Below are positions 17,789 to 26,913 of a DNA stretch of 64,000 nt, piece after piece. This stretch comes from Acidobacteriaceae bacterium (GTDB lineage: Bacteria; Acidobacteriota; Terriglobia; Bryobacterales; Bryobacteraceae), in NCBI GenBank assembly GCA_019240475.1, contig JAFAYI010000036.1:310001-374000 (forward strand), read 5' to 3'. Within the stretch, counting starts at the first letter, position 1. Each line of letters starts with the position of its first letter. Position numbers and translations under genes: made by a program. The notes beneath the pieces are model-generated. The model had not been told where the DNA came from. It did not search any database and worked only from the letters and a program-made list of their open reading frames with translations.

Positions 17789-17891
17789 TTCCAGTTGCGG
17801 CATCTGGAAAATTTCTCGTATGAATGCAAGCAGTCCGGTTGTCTACGTCAAAGGTACATTGGAAAATACCAGATGCGAAACCCAGATGCGA
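17789..17891 (+). promoter_or_regulatory. Repeated CCAG(A/T)TGC motif upstream of the cox operon
   Basis: The 177-base gap before coxB holds four related motifs. One pair is inverted: TTCCAGTTGC at 17789-17798 faces GCATCTGGAA at 17800-17809. One pair is direct: CCAGATGCGA at 17869-17878 and again at 17882-17891, 13 bases apart. The coxB start is at 17910 with a GAGAGGGGG ribosome site after the last copy. The layout suggests a protein-binding region controlling the respiratory operon. Confidence 0.45.
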
Positions 17892-17909
17892 GAGGGGGCG
17901 TGATCCGCC

Positions 17910-18920
17910 ATGTTTGAGCCCGCCTTAAGCGTGCTGCTCCAAACCCAGGTTCCGAATGTCCACGAGTTCCGCATTACCAACATCTTCAAACCGCTCGCCA
18001 GCCCCGCCGCAGCCGAACGCACCGCCGCCTATCTCGTCCTCGCTATCACCGCCGTCATCTTCGTTGTCGTCGCCGGCCTCATCTGCTACACCATCGTGCG
18101 CTTTCGCCGCCGCCCCGGTGACAACGAGCTCCAGGAACCTCCCCAGGTCTACGGCAGCAATCAGATCGAGGCTGCCTGGACCGTCATCCCCATTCTCATC
18201 GTCTTCGTCCTGATCGGCGTTTCGGCCCGCGTCATCGCCGCCATTCAAAATGCCAGCCCTCCGCCCCAGAGCGTCAAAATTCTCCTTGTGGGCCATCAGT
18301 GGTGGTGGGAAGTGCGCTATCCCGATTACGGCCTGGTTACCGCGAACGAAATCCACGTGCCCGTATCTTCCGACGGCAAGCACGCAACGTATTTACAGCT
18401 CACAAGCGCCGACGTCATCCATAGCTTCTGGGTCCCACAACTGGCGGGCAAAACGGATTTGATACCCAATCGCATCAATTACACCTGGATCGACCCTCGT
18501 CAACCCGGCGTCTACGTCGGTAATTGCGCGGAGTACTGCGGCACTCAACACGCCAACATGCTCCTGCGCGTCATCGCGGAGTCCTCCGAAGAATTCAACG
18601 CCTGGATGTCTGCCCAGCGAAAGCCCGCGAACAATAGCGATACGCAGCTCTCGGCCGCTCAGACCGTCTTCGGGTCGCTTTCGTGTGTCAACTGCCACAT
18701 GATTCGCGGCACATCCGCGATCGGCGCCTTCGGCCCCGATCTCACTCATCTGATGAGCCGCCAGACGCTCGGCGCCGGCGTTCTCGTCAACAACACGGAA
18801 AATCTACGAGCCTGGGTCAACGATCCACAAATCCCCAAGCCCGGTTGCTTGATGCCTTCCATGAAACTGACCGGCCCCGAACTGAATCAGGTTATATCGT
18901 ATCTACAGTCGCTTAAGTAG
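17910..18920 (+). CDS. coxB: Cytochrome c oxidase subunit II with fused cytochrome c
   Basis: A 336-residue caa3-type subunit II. Two membrane helices (about residues 40-62 and 87-110) are followed by the CuA cupredoxin domain, with GHQWWWEVRYPDYG near 126-139 and CAEYCGTQHANM near 207-218 supplying the copper ligands. The C-terminal 90 residues are a cytochrome c domain with CVNCH near residue 259 and a later methionine ligand in LMPSMKL. Electrons from cytochrome c enter the oxidase here. First gene of an operon running to 27395, 11 bases before coxA. Confidence 0.96.
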   Translation: MFEPALSVLLQTQVPNVHEFRITNIFKPLASPAAAERTAAYLVLAITAVIFVVVAGLICYTIVRFRRRPGDNELQEPPQVYGSNQIEAAWTVIPILIVFVLIGVSARVIAAIQNASPPPQSVKILLVGHQWWWEVRYPDYGLVTANEIHVPVSSDGKHATYLQLTSADVIHSFWVPQLAGKTDLIPNRINYTWIDPRQPGVYVGNCAEYCGTQHANMLLRVIAESSEEFNAWMSAQRKPANNSDTQLSAAQTVFGSLSCVNCHMIRGTSAIGAFGPDLTHLMSRQTLGAGVLVNNTENLRAWVNDPQIPKPGCLMPSMKLTGPELNQVISYLQSLK

Positions 18921-18931
18921 GCGAGCAACGA

Positions 18932-20611
18932 ATGGCAGCCATCGATTACCCGCTACAACGACCTAAAGCCGAGCCTGGCGAATTCTCCTTTTCCGAGACC
19001 CTTTACAAATGGGTCGCCACGGTAGACCACAAGCGGCTGGGCCTTATGTATGTCGCATCGGCGCTGATTTTCCTGATCGTCGCCGGAATCATGGCCACCG
19101 TCATGCGCGTGCAGTTGATGTTCCCCAACGGCCACGTGGTCGGCCCGGACACCTTCAACCGCCTCTTCACCATGCACGGCACCAGCATGGTCTTTCTGGT
19201 CGGCATGCCCATGGTCGCCGGTTTTGCAAACTATCTCGTCCCGTTGATGATCGGCGCGCGCGACATGGCCTTTCCGCGCCTCAATTCCTTCGGTTTCTGG
19301 ATTTTCCTGCTCGGCGGCCTGTTGCTGTATTACAGCTATCTCGGGGGCGGCGGTCTCTCGGGCGATGGATCTGCTCCCGATGTCGGCTGGTTCGCCTACG
19401 CGCCACTGACCGAGCGCGGTTTTTCCCGCGGCCATTCAAGCGACTACTGGGCTCTTGGCGTCCTGGTCTCCGGTTTCGGCAGCATCGCGAGCGCAATCAA
19501 CGTCATCGCCACTACCTTCTGCATGCGCTGTCCCGGCATGACGCTCAAGCGCATGCCCATGTTCGTGTGGGTCATGCTCATCGATTCGTGGCTCATCGTC
19601 GTCGCTCTCCCGCCGCTCTCCGCTGCTCAGGTGATGCTGCTGCTGGACCGCTATCTCGGCGCGAACTTCTTCAATACCCAAAACGGCGGCTCGGCCGTCC
19701 TCTGGCAACACTATTTCTGGATCTTCGGCCACCCGGAGGTCTACATCCTCATCTTCCCCGCCTTCGCGATTCTCTCCGAAGTCATCCCCATCTTTTCCCG
19801 TAAGCCGCTCTTCGGCCGCCCCGCCATGGTCGCCGCCGTTGTCGCCATCGGCTTCATCAGCCTGGGCGTATGGGCCCACCACATGTTTGCCGTCGGCATG
19901 ACCTCCTGGTCCAACACTTTCTTTGCCGCCTCCAGCATGCTGGTAGGCATTCCCACCGGCATCAAGATCTTCAATTGGACCGCCACTATGTATGGCGGCC
20001 GTCTCCGCTTCACCACTGCGCTGCTGTTCTGTTGCGGCTTCCTATTTCAATTCCTCCTCGCAGGCCTCACCGGCATCATGCTTGCGGTCGCTCCGTTCGA
20101 TTGGCAGTTGCACGATTCCTATTTCGTCGTGGCCCACTTCCATTTCACCCTCGTCGGCGGGCTCGTATTCGGGCTCTTTGCGGGCATGTACTACTGGTTT
20201 CCCAAAGCCATCGGCAAAATGCTCGACGAAACACTCGGTAAGTGGCATTTCTGGCTGTTCTGCATCGGCTTCAATCTGACTTTCATTCCTCTTCATTTCG
20301 CCGGCATGCTCGGCATGCCCCGCCGCATCTACACCTATGCGCCTGGCCGCGGCTGGGAACTCTGGAACTTCGTCGCCACCATCGGCGTGTTCTTCCAGAT
20401 CGCGGGCATCCTCTTCTTCATCTACAACGTCCTGCGTTCCACTCTGCGCGGCCAGCCCGCCACCGACGACCCCTGGGACGGCTGGACACTCGAATGGGCT
20501 ACCAGCTCTCCGCCTCCTGAATACAACTTCGAGAAACTGCCCGTTGTCCGCAGCAGCCGTCCTCTTTGGGATCTCAAACATCCGCAAGATCCCGACTGGA
20601 AGTGGGAATAA
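18932..20611 (+). CDS. coxA: Cytochrome c oxidase subunit I
   Basis: A 559-residue haem-copper oxidase core with 12 membrane helices. Seen are FTMHGTSMVFLVGMPM (low-spin haem ligand region), WIFGHPEVY near residues 262-270 (CuB ligand, cross-linked Tyr and the proton-channel Glu of A1-type enzymes), GVWAHHMF (two CuB His), the K-channel-type segment LVGIPTGIKIFNW and HDSYFVVAHFHF (haem a3 and haem a ligands). It reduces oxygen to water and pumps protons at the inner membrane. It lies between coxB and coxC with gaps of 11 and 3 bases. Confidence 0.97.
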   Translation: MAAIDYPLQRPKAEPGEFSFSETLYKWVATVDHKRLGLMYVASALIFLIVAGIMATVMRVQLMFPNGHVVGPDTFNRLFTMHGTSMVFLVGMPMVAGFANYLVPLMIGARDMAFPRLNSFGFWIFLLGGLLLYYSYLGGGGLSGDGSAPDVGWFAYAPLTERGFSRGHSSDYWALGVLVSGFGSIASAINVIATTFCMRCPGMTLKRMPMFVWVMLIDSWLIVVALPPLSAAQVMLLLDRYLGANFFNTQNGGSAVLWQHYFWIFGHPEVYILIFPAFAILSEVIPIFSRKPLFGRPAMVAAVVAIGFISLGVWAHHMFAVGMTSWSNTFFAASSMLVGIPTGIKIFNWTATMYGGRLRFTTALLFCCGFLFQFLLAGLTGIMLAVAPFDWQLHDSYFVVAHFHFTLVGGLVFGLFAGMYYWFPKAIGKMLDETLGKWHFWLFCIGFNLTFIPLHFAGMLGMPRRIYTYAPGRGWELWNFVATIGVFFQIAGILFFIYNVLRSTLRGQPATDDPWDGWTLEWATSSPPPEYNFEKLPVVRSSRPLWDLKHPQDPDWKWE

Positions 20612-20614
20612 AGC

Positions 20615-21226
20615 ATGGCGCACGGACACCTGGTCGCTGAAGATGCGCTCACCATGGAGCGCCAATGGAAGCTTCCCGACCGCGGCACGGTCGGAATCGT
20701 CTTCCTGATCGTCACCGAGAGCGTTCTGTTCTCGATGTTCGTGATCGCTTATCTCATCTACCTCAATAAGAGCCTCGTCGGTCCCTATCCCAAAGACGTT
20801 CTCGAACTTCCCATCCTTGCCAGCATCTGCCTGCTTTCTTCCAGCGGCGCCATCGTCTTCGCCGAACACGCTCTCAAGCACAACCGGCTCGGCTCTTTCA
20901 AGCTCTGGTGGGCCGTCACCATTCTGTTGGGCGCGTACTTTCTGTGGGCGACCGCTGTCGAATGGCGCAAGCTCATCTTCGAAGATCACCTCACCATCGC
21001 CACCAATCTGTTCGGCACCACCTTCTATTCGCTTGTCGGCCTGCACGCGAGCCACGTCATCGTCGGCTTGATCTTCCTCACCATTGTGTTTGTCCTTACG
21101 CTGCTGGGCTTTCCCATCCAAACACAATTGCGGCGTGTTCTGTTTTTATCCTGGTACTGGCATTTCGTCGATGCCGTCTGGGTTATCGTCTTTACCGTCG
21201 TCTACATAATCGGTCTGCCCAGGTAG
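20615..21226 (+). CDS. coxC: Cytochrome c oxidase subunit III
   Basis: A 203-residue subunit III of the short, five-helix kind found in caa3 oxidases. Diagnostic stretches are FLIVTESVLFSMFVIAYL near residues 29-46, TFYSLVGLHASHVIVGL near 131-147 and LSWYWHFVDAVWVIVFTVVY near the C-terminus. It stabilises the oxidase core. It starts three bases after coxA. Confidence 0.94.
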   Translation: MAHGHLVAEDALTMERQWKLPDRGTVGIVFLIVTESVLFSMFVIAYLIYLNKSLVGPYPKDVLELPILASICLLSSSGAIVFAEHALKHNRLGSFKLWWAVTILLGAYFLWATAVEWRKLIFEDHLTIATNLFGTTFYSLVGLHASHVIVGLIFLTIVFVLTLLGFPIQTQLRRVLFLSWYWHFVDAVWVIVFTVVYIIGLPR

Positions 21227-21234
21227 AACTTCAC

Positions 21235-22104
21235 ATGACGGACGAACTTCATCACGGCGAAGCGGGCGAGCGCAGCGAGGGCGCCCACATCCAGTTGCCC
21301 GCGCCCACCTTCTGGCCCATGGTCTTCGCCTTCGGGCTGACCCTGCTCTTCGCCGGCCTGGTCACTCATTGGGCCGTCGGCGTGGTCGGCTTTGTCATTA
21401 CTTTCCGCGCCGCGCTGGGCTGGTGGCACAATGTCATACCGCATGAAGAGCACGAAGAAGTGCCCATTGAACCCGAATTGCGTCCAGCTCCCATCCTCGT
21501 TGAAACCCGCTCTGTCGTGCGCCTGCGCGCCGGCGAGCAGGGCCACCGCCAACGCGTTCCCGAAGAGGTGCATCCTTACTCGGCCGGCCTGTGGGGCGGT
21601 CTTATCGGCGGGGCCGTGATGGCTGCCCTCGCCTGCCTCTACGGCCTCTTCGCTCAACACAGCATCTGGTACCCCGTGAATCTGCTCGCCGGTGTCGTCA
21701 TCCCCGGTATGGGTAGCGCAACCCTCGAACAACTCCGCGCGTTCAACGGCCTCGCGTTCATAGCTGCTCTGGTCGGTCACATCTGCATCTCCGGCTTAAT
21801 GGGCATCGTCTATGCGGTCATGCTGCCCATGTTTCCCAAGTACGCTCCTTTCTGGGCTGGCATTCTCATGCCGCTGTTCTGGAGCGGCCTCGTCGCCACT
21901 ACCCTCAACGTCATCGACCCCGCCATGAACGGCCGCATCAACTGGCTATGGTTCGTAATTTGCCAGCTCGCCTTCGGCTTGGTCGGGGGCTACTTCATCG
22001 CTCGCAGCACCAGCATCAAGACCATGCAGTCCTGGACCCTCGCGGAACGCGCCTTCGTCGAGGCCCCAGGCGTTCGTCCCGTCCGTGAGGATGAGGAAAA
22101 ATGA
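21235..22104 (+). CDS. Unknown polytopic membrane protein of the cox operon
   Basis: A 289-residue protein that starts at the ATG at 21235; a longer upstream reading frame overlaps coxC and is not the gene. Two short helices (about 27-58) resemble the small subunit IV of caa3-type oxidases, followed by a polar stretch and then four or five further membrane segments (about 115-255) with no recognised motif. It sits eight bases after coxC and overlaps the dihaem cytochrome gene by four bases, so it is part of the operon. It may be an oxidase or supercomplex subunit specific to this lineage. Confidence 0.82.
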   Translation: MTDELHHGEAGERSEGAHIQLPAPTFWPMVFAFGLTLLFAGLVTHWAVGVVGFVITFRAALGWWHNVIPHEEHEEVPIEPELRPAPILVETRSVVRLRAGEQGHRQRVPEEVHPYSAGLWGGLIGGAVMAALACLYGLFAQHSIWYPVNLLAGVVIPGMGSATLEQLRAFNGLAFIAALVGHICISGLMGIVYAVMLPMFPKYAPFWAGILMPLFWSGLVATTLNVIDPAMNGRINWLWFVICQLAFGLVGGYFIARSTSIKTMQSWTLAERAFVEAPGVRPVREDEEK

Positions 22105-22808
22105 ATTCACGCCGTGCTCTTCGGCTCTCTGCCTGTCTCGCGGCGCTCTTTGCCGCTGCAGGCTGCGACCCTCCCGGAAAGCCCGGACCCATACCTCCTT
22201 CCTCACAAGACATCACGGATTTCGCAACTCTTTACGGCGACAACTGCGCCGGCTGTCATGGCGATAACGGCCGCAATGCGCCCGGCCGCATCCTTAACGA
22301 TCCCTTGTACCTCGCCGTTATCCCGCGCGCCGAGTTGCAGAATATCGTCGCCAACGGCCGCCCGGGAACCGCGATGCCGGCCTGGTCGCGCGCGCAAGGC
22401 GGTCCGCTGACAGACAAGCAAGTCGCCGCTCTCATCGATGGCATCGAGACGCATTGGGCCAAACCTGCTCAATTCCAAAATGCCGCGCTGCCTTCTTACG
22501 ACGCGCAGGGCGAACAAGGCGACTCGGGCCGCGGCAAGAAGCTCTTCCTTCGCGGTTGCTTCATGTGCCATGGCAAAGGCGCGAAAATCGGTCCCGTCAC
22601 GGACGCCTCCTATCTTGCGCTCTCTACCGATCAGCTCCTGCGCACCTCCATCATCGTCGGCCGCCCTGACCTCGGCATGCCCGACTACCGGTTCCTCAAC
22701 ATGGGCCGCCCGCTCGCCAACCAGGACATCGCGGACCTGGTTGCCTATCTCGCGTCCATGCGGCCAAGCGCAGCGCCCGCGGTCGCCTCACCCGGAGAAA
22801 CGAAATGA
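22101..22808 (+). CDS. Dihaem cytochrome c lipoprotein
   Basis: A 235-residue exported electron carrier. The N-terminus has a hydrophobic signal ending in an AAAGC lipobox (Cys 22), so it is probably lipid-anchored. Two cytochrome c domains follow: CAGCH near residues 49-53 and CFMCH near 152-156, with methionines such as those in TAMPAW and LGMPDYRF as likely axial ligands. It could carry electrons between the bc-type complex and the oxidase encoded on either side. It overlaps both neighbours by four bases. Confidence 0.9.
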   Translation: MNSRRALRLSACLAALFAAAGCDPPGKPGPIPPSSQDITDFATLYGDNCAGCHGDNGRNAPGRILNDPLYLAVIPRAELQNIVANGRPGTAMPAWSRAQGGPLTDKQVAALIDGIETHWAKPAQFQNAALPSYDAQGEQGDSGRGKKLFLRGCFMCHGKGAKIGPVTDASYLALSTDQLLRTSIIVGRPDLGMPDYRFLNMGRPLANQDIADLVAYLASMRPSAAPAVASPGETK

Positions 22809-23359
22809 CAGGACCACACAACGCCCAGCACCCCATTCCACAGGACAACACGCCGCGTGAGCAGCCCGATCCCTCCCGCCGCGATTGGCTCTTCCACATC
22901 GGGGTTGCCGCCAACATCGCCGCCGGAATCCTGCTAGGCATTCCGCTCGTCGGCTTCGTCTTCTCGAGTTTTGTCGAACGCAAGGACCCGCGCGCCTGGA
23001 TCTCCCTCGGCCCTCTCGAAAGCTTCCCTGAAAAGACCACTCGCATCGCTACCTACCGCAATCCCTTTACCCGGCCCTGGGACGGCGAAACCGCCAATAT
23101 TCCGTGCTGGGTGCGCCGCCTTACCGGTAATCAGTTTCAAGTTTTTGCCGTCAATTGCACCCACCTGGGGTGCCCCGTGCGCTGGTTCAAGGAGGCCGGC
23201 CTGTTCTTGTGTCCCTGCCACGGCGGCGCCTACTACGAAGATGGCGCTCGCGCGGCCGGACCGCCGCCACGAGATCTATACCAATACACATACAAAGTGG
23301 AAAGCGGGGAACTCTGGGTCAAAGGCGGCGAAATGCCGACTCTTTCCAATCCTGTTTAG
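22805..23359 (+). CDS. Rieske 2Fe-2S protein
   Basis: A 184-residue subunit of a bc-type quinol oxidoreductase. One N-terminal membrane helix (about residues 34-56) is followed by the Rieske domain with CTHLGCPV (near 118-125) and CPCHGGAYYEDG (near 137-148), giving two Cys and two His cluster ligands. The early RRDW segment before the helix could be a twin-arginine export signal. The next gene encodes cytochrome b. Confidence 0.95.
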   Translation: MTGPHNAQHPIPQDNTPREQPDPSRRDWLFHIGVAANIAAGILLGIPLVGFVFSSFVERKDPRAWISLGPLESFPEKTTRIATYRNPFTRPWDGETANIPCWVRRLTGNQFQVFAVNCTHLGCPVRWFKEAGLFLCPCHGGAYYEDGARAAGPPPRDLYQYTYKVESGELWVKGGEMPTLSNPV

Positions 23360-23371
23360 AGAGACCTTCCC

Positions 23372-24859
23372 ATGAATTGGCTGAGAAATCTCGCCGTATG
23401 GCTCGACGACCGGCTGCACCTGACCGCCCTCTACGCCTCCACCGCCGGCCACGAAGTTCCCGCCAGCGCTGGTAGCTGGTTCTACGTATTCGGCAGCGCC
23501 ACTCTTCTCTGTTTCGTCATTCAGGTCATCACTGGAACCTGTCTGGCCTTCGTCTATGTGCCGTCCACGAACGAAGCCTGGACCAGCCTTCAATATCTGA
23601 ATCACGCCCAGTTCCTCGGCTGGTATCTGCGCGCCGTCCACTACTGGGGCTCGAACTTCATGGTCGCCATTATGACGGCTCACATGATCCAGGTCTTCCT
23701 ATTCGGCGCCTATAAGTACCCGCGCGAGCTGACTTGGGTCAGCGGCGTCTTTCTCCTGCTCTGCACGCTCGGCCTCGCCTTCACCGGACAGGTCATGCGC
23801 TTTGACCAGGACGCCTATTGGGGCCTCGGCATCGGCGCCTCCGTCATGGGCCGCGTTCCGTTGATCGGTTCCCAACTCGTGCATGTCCTGCTCGCCGGTC
23901 CCATCATTGCCGGTGAAACTCTATCGCGCTTCTTTACGCTGCACGTCTTCATCATTCCCGGCCTCATCATCGCCATCGTCGCCATGCACCTGCGTCTGGT
24001 ATTGACCAAAGGCATCAACGAATATCCGCGTCCCGGTCGCCTGGTCCACAAATCCACCTACGATGCCGAATACGCCGAGATCCTCCGCAAGGAAGGAGTC
24101 CCCTTCGTCCCGCACGCCATCGGTAAAGACCTGATCTTCGCCGGCTTCGTCATCGTCGGCATCCTCGGCTGCGCATTCTTCTTCGGGCCCAAAGGACCCT
24201 TTGGCATTCCCGATCCGACGATCGTAGACACCAATCCGCGCCCCGATTTCTATTTCCTCTCCATCTTCGCCGCTCTCGCGCTGTTGCCGGATTGGATGGA
24301 AGTTCTGGTTCTCTTCGTCGCGCCCGTCATCTGCATCGTTCTTCTGCTCGCATTGCCGTTCATCTCGGGTACCGGCGAAAAGAGCGCGCGCCGCCGTCCT
24401 GTCGCCGTGCTCTCCGTTGTCTTCGTCATGCTCACCATCGCGGTCCTGTGCTACATGGGTCAAACTTCGCCCTGGTCCCCAAAGATGGACGCCTGGAGCG
24501 CGGACGCCATACCGGTCCAATTTGTCAAAAACCGGACTCCGCTTCAACTCAAAGGGGCTCTCGTCTTTCAAAATAAGCAGTGCCGCAATTGCCATTCTCT
24601 CGGCGGCCATGGCGGACAGCGTGGGCCCGCGCTCGACGCCGTCGCCACTCGTCTGACCGAGCCGGAAATGGTCCGCCAGGTCATTCAAGGCGGCGGCAAC
24701 ATGCCCGCTTACGGCAAGAAGCTCAGCCCCCCCGAAGTCGATGCGCTGGTCGCGTTCATGGAAACGCTGCATCCCCAAGGCGTTCCTCCGGTTCGTCCGT
24801 CCGATCAGCGGGAAAACAAACTGCCTCGCGATTTCGCCGTCCTTCGCGTGACAAAATGA
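23372..24859 (+). CDS. Cytochrome b with fused C-terminal cytochrome c
   Basis: A 495-residue protein combining cytochrome b N- and C-terminal parts and a cytochrome c. Haem ligand pairs are His-x13-His (in HYWGSNFMVAIMTAH) and His-x14-His (in HVFIIPGLIIAIVAMH), the spacing of b6-type proteins. The quinol-site motif is PDFY instead of the usual PEWY. After about residue 390 comes CRNCH and a late MPAYG, a monohaem cytochrome c domain. It oxidises quinol, probably menaquinol in this lineage, and passes electrons to the oxidase. Confidence 0.93.
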   Translation: MNWLRNLAVWLDDRLHLTALYASTAGHEVPASAGSWFYVFGSATLLCFVIQVITGTCLAFVYVPSTNEAWTSLQYLNHAQFLGWYLRAVHYWGSNFMVAIMTAHMIQVFLFGAYKYPRELTWVSGVFLLLCTLGLAFTGQVMRFDQDAYWGLGIGASVMGRVPLIGSQLVHVLLAGPIIAGETLSRFFTLHVFIIPGLIIAIVAMHLRLVLTKGINEYPRPGRLVHKSTYDAEYAEILRKEGVPFVPHAIGKDLIFAGFVIVGILGCAFFFGPKGPFGIPDPTIVDTNPRPDFYFLSIFAALALLPDWMEVLVLFVAPVICIVLLLALPFISGTGEKSARRRPVAVLSVVFVMLTIAVLCYMGQTSPWSPKMDAWSADAIPVQFVKNRTPLQLKGALVFQNKQCRNCHSLGGHGGQRGPALDAVATRLTEPEMVRQVIQGGGNMPAYGKKLSPPEVDALVAFMETLHPQGVPPVRPSDQRENKLPRDFAVLRVTK

Positions 24860-24879
24860 CGGCGTGACAAAGTAGAAAG

Positions 24880-26913
24880 GTGAACGCTGTCGCCAACGCG
24901 GCGCTCGCTTCATGGGCGCTCGATTTTCGTGTCGCCGCCCCGCTTCTTCTCGCCGCGCTCGTCTATATGCGCGGCTGGCTCCGCGTCCGCCGTCAGCTCC
25001 GCGATCCGCGCGATCCCGGTCGCCTGGCCTGTTTTCTCGCGGGCCTCGCAGTCCTGTTTCTCGCGATCGAATCGCCGCTCGATTCGTTCGACCATTTCTT
25101 TCTTTCGGCGCACATGACCCAGCATCTGCTGCTCATGATGGTCGCCCCGCCGCTTTTGCTGTTACGGCATCCGATTGTCCCGCTCCTCCGCGGCCTGCCC
25201 AAAACGTTTGTCAAAGAAGGTCTCGGGCCGTTCCTCACTTGGCCCGCTCTGCGCCGCGTCCTCCGCGCGCTCACTTCTCCCCCAGCCGCCTTCGCGCTCT
25301 TTGCCGTCAGCACAATCTTTTGGCACCTGCCTGCCTTTTACGAGCTGGCTCTCAACTCTTCCGCCCTACACGGTCTCCAGCATGCTTGTTTCTTCTGGAC
25401 CGGCATTCTCTTCTGGTGGCCCGTCATTCAACCCGGTCCGGGAAAGGCGCCTTATCCTCGCTGGACCGCGATCCCGCTCCTTCTCGCTGGCGATCTCGTC
25501 AACACCGCTCTATCCGCCTTCTTTGTTTTTTCCGGCCGCGTGCTTTATCCTGCCTACGAGATCGTCCGCGCCGGCCGCATGAGCGCGCAAGAAGACCAGA
25601 CTCTCGCGGGCCTCATCATGTGGGTTCCCGGCTCTATCATTTATCTGATTCCCGCGCTCGCCATCGCCGTCCGTCTTCTATCGAGTGACAGGCTGGTGCA
25701 ACGTCCCACCCGGGTGAGAGTCCAGCCCCGGCCCATCCGTTCTCCCCTGCCGATCGTCAAGCTCCGCCGCCCGGCGCAGGCTTTGATGCTTGTTATCGCC
25801 CTTGCCGTCATGGCCGATGGCTTCTTCGGCAACCAGTTCGCCCCGCTCAACCTCGCTGGCGTCCTCCCGTGGATTTACTGGCGCTTCCTGTCCGTCTTCG
25901 CCCTGCTCGCCATTGGCAATCTCTTCTGCTTTGCCTGCCCCTTCACCTTCGTTCGCGACATCGGCCGCAAATTTCTCCCCGCGCGTCTGCGCTGGCCCCG
26001 CGCGCTGCGCTCGAAATGGCTCTCGATCGCGCTTCTCGTAGCCTATCTCTGGGCCTACGAAGCGCTCGGCCTCTGGGACAATCCGGCCGCTACCGCCTGT
26101 CTCATCGCCGCCTATTTCCTCTCCGCTCTCGCCATAGACGGATTCTTCCGCGGCGCGGCTTTCTGCAAGTACGTCTGCCCCATCGGCCAGTTCCACTTTG
26201 TCACCTCCCTCGTGTCTCCGCGTGAAGTACGCATCAAGAGAGCGCAAGTCTGTCAGTCTTGCTCGACCTACGACTGCATCCGTGGCAACGTCCACTCACG
26301 CGGCTGCGAGCTCAATCTCTTCCAACCTAAAAAATTCGGCAATCTCGACTGCACCTTTTGCCTCGATTGCGTCCGCGCCTGCCCCCACTCGAATATCGCC
26401 ATTCTGCCGAGTCCGCCCGCCGCCACGCTCCTGGCCGATCCCTACCGTTCCTCCTTGGGCCGCCTCTCTAAACGCACCGACGTCGCCGTCCTTGCGCTCG
26501 TCATTATCTTCGGCGCCTTTGTTAACGCCTCGCAAATGGTCTCGCCCGTCATCTCCTGGGCCCTTGAGCTTCCCATCGCCCTTGCTGCAATCGTTCTGCT
26601 GCTCTGCTGCGCCCCAAAATCGTTTTCTCTCGGGCTCGTGCCCCTGGGGGTCTCCATGTGGGCCGCTCATCTGCTCTTCCACTTCGCTGGCGCTGTGCTC
26701 CCCGCCTCCGTCTTTACCGCGCTCGCCCGCTCTGCCCAAATCCTGCTGCTCGACGCCGGTCTCCTCCTTTCGCTCTACATCGGTTGGCGCAACGCACAGC
26801 TATACAGCGCTCGCAAACTGTTCCCCGCCTGGTCCATTCTCGCCGCCGCCCTTTATACTTTCGGAGTCTGGATTTTCTTCCAACCCATGCAAATGCGCGG
26901 CATGCTGCATTGA
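24880..26913 (+). CDS. CtaG-type assembly protein fused to a membrane polyferredoxin
   Basis: A 677-residue fusion. Residues 1-270 match the caa3_CtaG family of oxidase assembly proteins (IESPLDSFDHFFLSAHMTQH near 67-86, HPIVPLLRGLP, FWHLPAFYELAL). Residues about 290-515 are a NapH/CcoG-like iron-sulfur membrane domain with CFACPF near 349, CKYVCPIGQF near 429, CQSCSTYDC near 452 and the ferredoxin motif CTFCLDCVRACPHS near 490. The rest is four more helices. The start is a GTG at 24880, 20 bases after the cytochrome b gene. It probably helps insert copper or assemble the oxidase, with an added electron-transfer role. Confidence 0.87.
   Translation: MNAVANAALASWALDFRVAAPLLLAALVYMRGWLRVRRQLRDPRDPGRLACFLAGLAVLFLAIESPLDSFDHFFLSAHMTQHLLLMMVAPPLLLLRHPIVPLLRGLPKTFVKEGLGPFLTWPALRRVLRALTSPPAAFALFAVSTIFWHLPAFYELALNSSALHGLQHACFFWTGILFWWPVIQPGPGKAPYPRWTAIPLLLAGDLVNTALSAFFVFSGRVLYPAYEIVRAGRMSAQEDQTLAGLIMWVPGSIIYLIPALAIAVRLLSSDRLVQRPTRVRVQPRPIRSPLPIVKLRRPAQALMLVIALAVMADGFFGNQFAPLNLAGVLPWIYWRFLSVFALLAIGNLFCFACPFTFVRDIGRKFLPARLRWPRALRSKWLSIALLVAYLWAYEALGLWDNPAATACLIAAYFLSALAIDGFFRGAAFCKYVCPIGQFHFVTSLVSPREVRIKRAQVCQSCSTYDCIRGNVHSRGCELNLFQPKKFGNLDCTFCLDCVRACPHSNIAILPSPPAATLLADPYRSSLGRLSKRTDVAVLALVIIFGAFVNASQMVSPVISWALELPIALAAIVLLLCCAPKSFSLGLVPLGVSMWAAHLLFHFAGAVLPASVFTALARSAQILLLDAGLLLSLYIGWRNAQLYSARKLFPAWSILAAALYTFGVWIFFQPMQMRGMLH

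Noticed and set aside
20042..21127. 361-codon minus-strand frame across coxA and coxC
   Set aside because: Acidic, Asp/Glu/Gly-rich antisense shadow of two well-defined oxidase genes.
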